DNA of 6,607 bases from Fulvivirga aurantia. Its GTDB lineage: Bacteria; Bacteroidota; Bacteroidia; Cytophagales; Cyclobacteriaceae. Below, one piece after another: positions 1 through 6,120 of this stretch. Location of the stretch: positions 1 to 6,607 of the forward strand of contig NZ_SMMD01000725.1 of NCBI RefSeq assembly GCF_009711475.1. Reading direction: 5' to 3'. A program made the translations under genes and the position numbers. How positions within the stretch are numbered: position 1 is the first letter of the stretch; every line of letters starts with the position of its first letter. The notes below the pieces were generated by a model. The model searched no databases. It saw only the letters and a program-made list of their open reading frames with translations, and was not told the origin of the DNA.

Positions 1-31
1 GACTTACGCTTCACTTCATCAGGAATGACGG
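1..31. repeat. Right half of a palindromic element, cut by the window edge
   Basis: It matches the right half of the complete element (200-230) at 27 of 31 positions, including the terminal CATCAGGAATGACGG. The left half would lie before position 1. Confidence 0.7.
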
Positions 32-42
32 ACATGGAAAGG

Positions 43-80
43 TTACTGCTGTACTTCATCAGGAATGATGTTCTCGGGAA
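43..80. repeat. Secondary right-arm repeat with GTTCTCGGGAA tail, copy 1
   Basis: This contains a further CATCAGGAATGA arm followed by TGTTCTCGGGAA. It matches 235-272 at 30 of 38 positions, the last 17 bases being identical. It lies 11 bases after the right arm of the preceding palindrome. Confidence 0.65.
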
Positions 81-134
81 TGTCTTTAGGCCAGCTAATT
101 TATGTAGGATGGTTTCTCGGTTGTTAAGAATATT

Positions 135-230
135 TAACCTCGAGCGTCATCCCTGCGTAGGCAGGGATCTCTAATTGAGTAAGAAAAAGTGAGATTCCTG
201 ACTTCCGCTGCGCTGCATCAGGAATGACGG
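135..230. repeat. Complete palindromic repeat element (REP/MITE-like)
   Basis: This is the only full-length copy. The ends are inverted repeats: CGTCATCCCTG at 145-155 pairs with CAGGAATGACG at 219-229, with one mismatch. Inside are a perfect 6-bp hairpin with a 4-base loop (151-156 with 161-166), a perfect 8-bp hairpin (ATTCCTGA 194-201 with TCAGGAAT 218-225, 16-base loop), and an alternative pairing of 162-171 with 191-200 around an A-rich loop. These stems overlap, so they are competing folds. CTCGAG precedes the left arm at 139-144. The look is that of dispersed non-coding palindromic elements common between bacterial genes; the family is not identified. Confidence 0.8.
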
Positions 231-234
231 GAGG

Positions 235-272
235 TTGTTGCTACGTTGCATCAGTAATGATGTTCTCGGGAA
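235..272. repeat. Secondary right-arm repeat with GTTCTCGGGAA tail, copy 2
   Basis: This is the counterpart of 43-80, in the same position relative to the complete palindrome. One substitution changes CATCAGG to CATCAGT within the arm. Confidence 0.65.
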
Positions 273-336
273 GGACTATCGTATGATTACATCAGGTTAC
301 GGTTAATAATGTTACTTCTTCAATAAATGTTGTTAA

Positions 337-392
337 TAACCTCGAGCGTCATCCCTGCGCTGGCAGGCTGCTGGGTTGCATCTGGAATGACT
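337..392. repeat. Shortened palindromic element next to the PBP gene 3' end
   Basis: The left arm and flank (337-359) are identical to 135-157 over 23 bases. A 5-bp hairpin (CCTGC 354-358 with GCAGG 363-367) is followed directly by a degenerate right arm (GCATCTGGAATGACT, ending at 392). The middle of the element, about 40 bases, is missing. GTCAT at 348-352 still pairs with ATGAC at 387-391. It ends about 30 bases from the stop codon of the penicillin-binding-protein gene, so it would lie in that mRNA's 3' untranslated region. No U-tract follows the hairpin on the minus strand, so it is not a canonical intrinsic terminator. Confidence 0.7.
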
Positions 393-421
393 ACTTGTGT
401 TATCTCAAGGTGCCTGCTAGA

Positions 422-2788
422 TCAATCTCCATCACTATCTTTTTTCTTAAACAAATCACCGATTTTTTTAAAGAGGCCTTTTTTCTCCTCTTCCTGATCG
501 TCAAATTTGCGCTCTTTTTCCCCCTTGGTGAGGTCGGTGTTGAGAAGGCGCTCAAAGAAGTTTTTATCTTCTTTTGATATTTCACAATCCAGGCGATTTC
601 TTAAACTTTCAGGCAAAGGCCCAAACCCAGCCTTTGCGATTTTTCTCAATTGAGGGTCATTGTTTATTTGCTTAAAAGTCTCTGCAAAAATCGGCAGCGC
701 AGTATTTGCACCACTACCCAGAGCCGTACTTCTAAATCTTATTCCAGGATTATCTGCACCTACCCACACGGCCATCACCAGCTCGGGATTATACCCTATA
801 AACCAACCATCGGCATTTGCCTGTGTTGTACCAGTTTTACCGGCAAGCTCATTATCTAAATTATATTTCCATCGAACTCGCCCTGCTGTACCATTATCAA
901 CAACCGCTTGTAAAAGCTTATTCATCATTTGGGTGGTTTCTTCACTCATCACCCGGCCATACGTTTTAGGTTCGGCTTTGTAAAGTGATTCCCCTCTTTG
1001 ACTTTTTATTTCGGAAATGAAATAGGGTTTGACCAACTCACCTCCGTTAGCAAAGCTGCTATAGGCACCAGCCATCTCTACTAAAGAAATATCCGCTGTG
1101 CCCAAAGCTAGAGAAGCAACCTCGGGAAGCTCAGATTCAATACCTGCATTTCGGGCAAAAGTTGCAGTTTGTTCAATACCCACTTCTTCCAATACTTTTA
1201 TGCTTACGGTATTTACCGATTGGGCCAATGCGCCTTCAAAAGAATACTTTAGTTCGTTTTCACTCTTATCAGCATTATCTGGAGACCACCCTTCCAGGTT
1301 TGTATAAGTGGTTTTTCTTGCGGAGATATAATCACAAGGATCCATGCCCTTTTCCAGAGCGGCAGCATATACAAATGGCTTGAAAGTAGAGCCAACCTGA
1401 CGTTTAGTGCTAAATTTCGCATGGTCATACTTGAAATACTCGTGGTTGATGCCGCCTACCCAGGCTTTAACCGCACCGTCTTTTGGGTTTAACGCTATAG
1501 CACCGGTATGTAAAAATTTTAAATAATGTTTTATAGAATCAATAGGAGAGAGGTTCTTCTCTACATCACCTTCCCAGCTAAAAATCTTCATCGGAAGGGT
1601 TTTGCCCATTTCTGCTAAGGCTTCATCATGATTCATGCCCTTTTCTCTCAACTTTTTATACCTGGGCGATTGAGAAATGGCGTTTGTGAGAATAGAAGGG
1701 TTGTCGTACCAAGGCGATTGTTTGCCCCAATGGTTATCAAAAGTTTTCTGCAACTCCTTCATGTGTTTTTGTACTGCACCTTGCGCGTATTGTTGTATGC
1801 GAGAATCTATGGTCGTATATATTTTAAGACCATCGGTGTACATGTTGTAATTAGAGCCATCCGGTTTTGTGTTAGCTGCACACCATGCCTCGACTTTTTT
1901 TCTTAGCTGTTCGATAAAATAAGTAGCAGGCCCCTCATTATTGCTAATGCGCTTATAATCAAGCGTCAGCGGTTTTTCAAGCAACATGTTTAAGCTGTCA
2001 TCAGATAAATATTCATACTTATTCATCTGCAGCAATACAGTGTTTCTTCTAACAAGAGAGTTTTCAGGGAATAGCCTCGGGTTATAGGTGTGGTTTGCTT
2101 TCAGCATACCTACTAACACGGCAGACTCTTGAGGGGCTAGTTCTTTAGCCGATTTACTAAAAAATCTATTGGCAGCCATCTCGATACCGTAGATATTTTC
2201 ACCGAAAGGGACTGTATTGAGATATAAAGTCAGGATTTCCTGCTTGGTATAAGTGTTTTCCAGTCTGTAGGCAATGAGTATTTCTTTAATCTTTCGAGTT
2301 GCCAGATAGAATACATCGCTTTGTTGTCTGGGAAATAGATTCTTAGCCAGTTGCTGACTTATAGTGCTACCGCCACCACCCGAGCGATCCTGGAGAATTA
2401 CGGTTTTGACGAGCACCCGAATCAAACTTCTGTAATCAACGCCCTCATGCTCATAAAATCTAGCATCTTCGGTCGCTATCAGAGCGTCTACAACTGATTT
2501 ATCTATATCTTCATATGCAGTTGGCGTCCGTTGCTGTAAAAAGTACCTGCCGATGACCTTACCGTCTGCACTGTAGACCTCAGTAGCCAGATTGTTTTTA
2601 ATGTTAGCTAGCTCTTCCTGAGTTGGTATAGGACCAAAAGTGCCGGAAGATACCAACAGAATGAATACAATAAGGCACGTAATAGCGGCTAGTACCAAAC
2701 CACCCAGATATTTGGAGGCTTTCACTAGTTTTTGCTTAAAAGTTGACGTCTTCTTTTTTGTTTTCGTGGCTTTCCGCTTTTTCTTCAC
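422..2788 (-). CDS. Class A penicillin-binding protein (PBP1A-type bifunctional transglycosylase/transpeptidase)
   Basis: This enzyme polymerises lipid II into glycan strands and cross-links the stem peptides on the outer face of the cytoplasmic membrane. The 788-residue protein has a very basic cytoplasmic start (residues 1-27), one membrane anchor (about 29-50), a GT51 glycosyltransferase domain (about 65-240) and a penicillin-binding transpeptidase domain (about 425-705). GT51 motifs are visible: EDARFYEHEG at 107-116, with E107 the expected catalytic acid/base, GGSTISQQLAKN at 139-150, RKIKE at 165 and ILTLYLN at 185. The transpeptidase has STFK (nucleophile S467, K470), SVN (524-526) and KTGT (651-654), so both activities look intact. 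Length fits the family. The start is GTG at 2786-2788: an in-frame stop lies a few codons upstream and the next internal Met is residue 203. The tail (752-788) is charged and ends in an amphipathic lysine-rich helix. The gene lies 76 bases after the leucine-rich-repeat gene. The family is mrcA/ponA-like, but orthology to one named gene cannot be settled here. Confidence 0.97.
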   Translation of the reverse strand: MKKKRKATKTKKKTSTFKQKLVKASKYLGGLVLAAITCLIVFILLVSSGTFGPIPTQEELANIKNNLATEVYSADGKVIGRYFLQQRTPTAYEDIDKSVVDALIATEDARFYEHEGVDYRSLIRVLVKTVILQDRSGGGGSTISQQLAKNLFPRQQSDVFYLATRKIKEILIAYRLENTYTKQEILTLYLNTVPFGENIYGIEMAANRFFSKSAKELAPQESAVLVGMLKANHTYNPRLFPENSLVRRNTVLLQMNKYEYLSDDSLNMLLEKPLTLDYKRISNNEGPATYFIEQLRKKVEAWCAANTKPDGSNYNMYTDGLKIYTTIDSRIQQYAQGAVQKHMKELQKTFDNHWGKQSPWYDNPSILTNAISQSPRYKKLREKGMNHDEALAEMGKTLPMKIFSWEGDVEKNLSPIDSIKHYLKFLHTGAIALNPKDGAVKAWVGGINHEYFKYDHAKFSTKRQVGSTFKPFVYAAALEKGMDPCDYISARKTTYTNLEGWSPDNADKSENELKYSFEGALAQSVNTVSIKVLEEVGIEQTATFARNAGIESELPEVASLALGTADISLVEMAGAYSSFANGGELVKPYFISEIKSQRGESLYKAEPKTYGRVMSEETTQMMNKLLQAVVDNGTAGRVRWKYNLDNELAGKTGTTQANADGWFIGYNPELVMAVWVGADNPGIRFRSTALGSGANTALPIFAETFKQINNDPQLRKIAKAGFGPLPESLRNRLDCEISKEDKNFFERLLNTDLTKGEKERKFDDQEEEKKGLFKKIGDLFKKKDSDGD

Positions 2789-2810
2789 TGCACTTAATTT
2801 TTATTGATTG

Positions 2811-2818
2811 CAAATATC
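2811..2818 (-). promoter_or_regulatory. Weak candidate -7 promoter element for the PBP gene
   Basis: On the minus strand this reads GATATTTG, one mismatch from the Bacteroidota -7 consensus TAnnTTTG, 22 bases before the GTG start. No convincing TTG -33 element sits at the expected distance. The 76-base gap is the only intergenic space among the four genes, so a secondary promoter is plausible here but not demonstrated. Confidence 0.2.
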
Positions 2819-2864
2819 GTAATGAAAATGGGTTGACGACCTGAACAGCGTCTAATTTTATCTA

Positions 2865-5333
2865 CTAGTAGTAAGTGACACTACATGACGGATTTTCTTC
2901 TTTAAAATCCTCTACACGGCCAGAGGAAATGCGCGTATTATAGCAAATAAGCTCAGAAAGAGAAAGGTACTGAACCGGATCGAGACGCTTTACTCGTGTG
3001 TTGCTGCAATCGAGTTTCTCTAAGCCATGAAGAAGCTCCAGCTCATTGAGCCTCTTAATTTGCGTGCCTGAACAATTAATTTCTCTTAACTCAGTAAGGT
3101 TTTCTAATGCATCAAGCTCTTCTACAGGCGTGTTGGCAATACTTAGCATTTTTAGTTTTTTAAGGTGGGCTAGAGATGATAGCTCACTTACAGGGCTGTT
3201 GGTAGCAACCAATGTCTTCAGGTTTTCGTGTTTCGCTAAAGGACTTAGGTCTGAAATGCCGGTATTATTAAAACTTAATGCCTTAAGTCTGATAAATGCA
3301 CTTAAAGGAGCCAAGGTGTTTATAGAAGTTCCTGTCAGCTCAAAATCCTCCTGTTGTGTTATTTGATGGAGCTGCTCCGTAGTAGGTACGAGTTCTTCTT
3401 TTGATTTTTCTTTCAATAAGTCGCTCCAACTCTTAGGCAAATCCAGCCACCACCTGATCAATCTATCAGTTTGAAAAATGACCAGAACCTCGGGGTTTTT
3501 ATCGATAAGCAGATTAATGTCTTGCCCCGAAACCGGTGTATTATCTACATAAACGGTTTTCAGAGATTTTAAATATTCCAGAGAAGTCAGGTCGATGATG
3601 AGCGTAGAGTCAGCTTCGATTACCTGCAAATTATCAGCATTTTTTAAGGCCTTCAGTTCGCTTACCTCAGTATTAGAAATGTTAAGGTAAGTGATTTGGT
3701 TGAGCTCCTTCAATGCTGTAATATCATTGATACTCGTATGCCTGGCATCTAACCATCTCAGGTCTCTCAATCTTTTAAGAGGCTCCAAAGAGTTGATGGC
3801 AGAATTATGACTTATATCCAGCGAATCGATAGCCGTAACTTTGGCTAGTGTCTCTTTGCTTGGATTATTACTTATGTTGAGTTGTTTTTGAAAAATAGCT
3901 CTCCAGCTATCGCTCAACGATACCCACCAGCTTTGCGTGTCTTCTGAGGCATAAACGATGAGTACTTTAGGGTGATTTCTGGCAAAAGTGCTTATATCTT
4001 TAGTGAGTAAAAGAGGGGTGTTATCACAGTATAAGCTCTTTAGACTTTTAATAGCTGAAAGTGGCTCCAACGAACCTACAGACGTAAAATTGATGGAAAC
4101 AACCTCCAAATTATTTAGCTGACCTAATGGCTGTAGATCTATGATATTTGTACTGTCTAAGTTAATTATAGATAGCTTATTTAATCCGCTTAGCGGTTCC
4201 AGCTTATGAATAGCAGTCTGGCTTACATTCAATTCTTGTAATTGATCTAGTTTATTGAGTGAGCTAAGGGCAGTTACCCTGGTTTGCCTTAATTTAAGTC
4301 TTTGTAGGTTTTTTAACTCACTGATTGGAGTTAGGTCATCAACCTCTGTGTGCGACAAGTTCAGGTTTTCGAGACGATGCATGTTACTTAGCACTTCAAT
4401 ATCACGAACCTGCGTGTGCGACAAGTCTATAGATTTTAAAGCACGACAGTACTTGATCATAGATATGTCTTCAATGTCGGTACGCGATAGGTCTAAATGC
4501 TCCAGATCAGTCAGATTTCTCAATGGAGCAACATCTTTTATGCTGGTATTGCTTAGAGAAAGGCTTTTTAGGTCAGTAAGGTTGGCCAGAGCGTCTATTG
4601 AGATTACGTACTTGTTGTCAGAAATGTCTAGTGTGTCGGTGTTCGTAATCGTTTTGATCTGATCCAATGTTAGACTGTCGGTGGTAAAATCATACTTCTG
4701 CTTAAATATGGTTCTCCATTCGTATGAAATACTGGTCCACCAGCTTTTTAGGGCCTTTTTCTCATTAAATTCATTGGTGTAAATGCTGGCAATTTGTAAG
4801 TCTTGTTTCTCAGGATTGTAATTGATTTCTATAAATCGTGGGATGGTGTTATTTACAGAATCATTGTTTACAGTGAGACCTTTTAGGTTTCTGATCATAG
4901 AAACTTTGAAGAAGAGATTTCCATCATCGTTAGTTTCGTGAGTGATTTCTTCAATTTCAAAATCAAACTGCACATCCTTAAAGAAGAAATCTACATCTTT
5001 TAAATAGGCCGATACATCTTTGTTGGTAATAACATCTCTATTTTCATCGAGATCATCTTCAACCTGTACTTCGGGGTCTCTAAAAATTTTCTCAAAACTC
5101 TGAGTGATAATCACATCCTTATCCCGGGCAGATGTTTTTTTACTTCCGAGTGTATTGAGCATATATTCAAAAAAGCTCACCATCTGACGCACATCATCAT
5201 GGTAGCTTTCTAGTTCACCCTCCTGTAAATCCTGACTTTGGGCTTTATGTTGTGCAGTGAATAGCAAAAAAACCACTAGAGCCAGGCTTATACTAGTTTT
5301 CATAGAAAAGGTATTTTTTAAGTATTGCTTCAT
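2865..5333 (-). CDS. Secreted leucine-rich-repeat protein with three cap-LRR-cap modules
   Basis: The function is unknown; the form suggests an exported protein-binding scaffold. The longest reading is 822 residues. Met-11 (codon at 5303-5301) is an equally good or better start: it gives a compact signal peptide (MKTSISLALVVFLLFTAQHK, cleavage near A31), cuts the overlap with the upstream gene from 41 to 11 bases, and has an A-rich leader. Neither start has a clear Shine-Dalgarno. Residues 35-195 form a non-repeat domain resembling the two upstream proteins. Three modules follow, at about 196-461, 467-620 and 626-822. Each opens with a WW-x6-W cap (W198/W199/W206, W469/W470/W477, W628/W629/W636) and carries SDS22-like 22-residue repeats of the form LxxLxLSxTxIxDLxPL. 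Each closes with an NT(P/R)...F...NP-x-V-type segment. No lipobox, membrane helix or recognisable type IX secretion tail is seen, so a periplasmic location is inferred. The stop is TAG at 2867-2865. Confidence 0.93.
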   Translation of the reverse strand: MKQYLKNTFSMKTSISLALVVFLLFTAQHKAQSQDLQEGELESYHDDVRQMVSFFEYMLNTLGSKKTSARDKDVIITQSFEKIFRDPEVQVEDDLDENRDVITNKDVSAYLKDVDFFFKDVQFDFEIEEITHETNDDGNLFFKVSMIRNLKGLTVNNDSVNNTIPRFIEINYNPEKQDLQIASIYTNEFNEKKALKSWWTSISYEWRTIFKQKYDFTTDSLTLDQIKTITNTDTLDISDNKYVISIDALANLTDLKSLSLSNTSIKDVAPLRNLTDLEHLDLSRTDIEDISMIKYCRALKSIDLSHTQVRDIEVLSNMHRLENLNLSHTEVDDLTPISELKNLQRLKLRQTRVTALSSLNKLDQLQELNVSQTAIHKLEPLSGLNKLSIINLDSTNIIDLQPLGQLNNLEVVSINFTSVGSLEPLSAIKSLKSLYCDNTPLLLTKDISTFARNHPKVLIVYASEDTQSWWVSLSDSWRAIFQKQLNISNNPSKETLAKVTAIDSLDISHNSAINSLEPLKRLRDLRWLDARHTSINDITALKELNQITYLNISNTEVSELKALKNADNLQVIEADSTLIIDLTSLEYLKSLKTVYVDNTPVSGQDINLLIDKNPEVLVIFQTDRLIRWWLDLPKSWSDLLKEKSKEELVPTTEQLHQITQQEDFELTGTSINTLAPLSAFIRLKALSFNNTGISDLSPLAKHENLKTLVATNSPVSELSSLAHLKKLKMLSIANTPVEELDALENLTELREINCSGTQIKRLNELELLHGLEKLDCSNTRVKRLDPVQYLSLSELICYNTRISSGRVEDFKEENPSCSVTYY

Positions 5334-6120
5334 CTTGAGCAGACTTAAGTTTTGTTAGGTTACTGATTAGCCAACCACGATTATAGCCGTCTCTGTTAAA
5401 TTGAGAGAGCTCAAAGTACCAATTGTCAATTTGGAAGAAGTGAAATTTCACATCGTTTACCGTCTCAAATTTTAGCGCACCACGACTAATCTCATATACA
5501 AATATAGACAGTTGATCTGGCTGAAAGCTTCTTTCGGTGAACTGACTTACGCTGTCTTTATTAGCAAAAGCTTTGCGTAGATTCATAAAGTCGAGTTCGT
5601 GACTAAGCGGATGCAAAAACTGCTGTACTTTGCTTGTGTCTCTTTTGAAGTGAGACATGAAAGTATCGCTGTGAATCTTAAAAATATCCCACTGAGTACC
5701 TTTATGAGCCTTCTCCAGCTTTAAGAAAAGTTTTATGTTTTCCTGCTTGCCATTTAGTGTAAAAGTGGTGTTTACTTCAGCAAACCAGCTGTCTTTATGA
5801 AAATCGAGAAATGCAGGACGATCAATAACCGCATCTACAAATTCTTTTTTGATTGCTTTGTCAAGGTTGGTATTGCTGTTGTCAAATAGTATTTCAAGGT
5901 ATTTTTTCCTGAGCTTATCTTGTCGGTATCTTTTGTCTTTAGGGTAGTATCTGTTGCCTTTCTCATCTTCCTCACCGTTAAACCTTCTGAAAAATTGGTT
6001 TACCTGCTTCGTTTCGGCATAAAGTTTAGATTCATCATCCATTTCGCCTACAAGCTGAGCTTGCAGGCCAAAGGATAAATGAATAATTGTAATTATTGCA
6101 AGTGATCTTACGAGTCTCAT
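5293..6120 (-). CDS. Secreted protein of unknown function (275 aa), LRR-operon member
   Basis: I do not recognise this as a named family. The protein begins with a convincing signal peptide (MRLVRSLAIITIIHLSFGLQ, cleavage probably after A21 before QLVGE) and has no lipobox cysteine and no other membrane segment. The mature part has two similar-looking halves. Residues about 33-155 run from a helical charged stretch (VNQFFRRFNG, then KYLEILFDN at 73) into strands ending in QWDIFKI (143-149). Residues about 165-258 contain HPLSHELDFMNLRKAF (170-185) and strands ending in RGWLISNLTKL. This helix-then-sheet pattern resembles NTF2-like folds, but that is an inference from secondary-structure texture. 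The start is fixed by the ATGA overlap with the upstream stop, which implies translational coupling. The 3' end overlaps the LRR gene. It is probably periplasmic and made together with its neighbours. Confidence 0.88.
   Translation of the reverse strand: MRLVRSLAIITIIHLSFGLQAQLVGEMDDESKLYAETKQVNQFFRRFNGEEDEKGNRYYPKDKRYRQDKLRKKYLEILFDNSNTNLDKAIKKEFVDAVIDRPAFLDFHKDSWFAEVNTTFTLNGKQENIKLFLKLEKAHKGTQWDIFKIHSDTFMSHFKRDTSKVQQFLHPLSHELDFMNLRKAFANKDSVSQFTERSFQPDQLSIFVYEISRGALKFETVNDVKFHFFQIDNWYFELSQFNRDGYNRGWLISNLTKLKSAQDEAILKKYLFYEN
6117..6120 (-). other. ATGA stop/start overlap (translational coupling)
   Basis: On the minus strand the ATG of the 275-residue secreted protein shares bases with the TGA of the upstream partial gene. 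This fixes the downstream start and indicates that the two proteins are translated from one message by the same or re-initiating ribosomes. Confidence 0.75.

Larger units (their letters stand above)
1..392. repeat. Gene-free region made of a ~200-bp imperfect direct repeat of palindromic units
   Basis: No credible coding sequence or RNA gene was found in 1-421; it is filled mostly by repeats. Successive blocks recur in the same order: positions 1-31 match 200-230 (27 of 31), 43-80 match 235-272 (30 of 38, the last 17 identical), and 135-157 match 337-359 (23 of 23 identical). The offsets are 199, 192 and 202 bases, so this is a tandem duplication of about 200 bases with small indels. The material between blocks (81-134, 273-336) is less alike, but both copies contain GTTGTTAA (119-126 and 329-336). 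A third copy of the palindrome runs to 392. No transposase, target-site duplication or array spacer pattern of CRISPR type is seen. Confidence 0.8.

Noticed and set aside
1..392. CRISPR-like array
   Set aside because: Repeats are imperfect, of unequal length and spacing, are nested palindromes, and the intervening sequences are themselves related; no cas gene is present.
395..585. Short open frames on both strands (about 60 codons) over the 3' end of the PBP gene
   Set aside because: They lie within or against the PBP reading frame, are low-complexity antisense of the lysine-rich tail, and lack start context or recognisable product.
1628..1906. 92-codon plus-strand open frame inside the PBP gene
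   Set aside because: It is antisense to a well-conserved enzyme, with no domain, signal or start context of its own.
2862..2871. Perfect 10-base palindrome CTACTAGTAG at the LRR stop codon
   Set aside because: It arises from two Tyr codons plus the TAG stop; it has no loop and no following U-tract, so it is not supported as a terminator or operator.
4255..4662. 135-codon plus-strand open frame inside the LRR gene
   Set aside because: It is antisense to the regular 22-residue repeats; its Ser/Arg/Leu-rich periodic sequence is the mirror of the repeats, not an independent protein.
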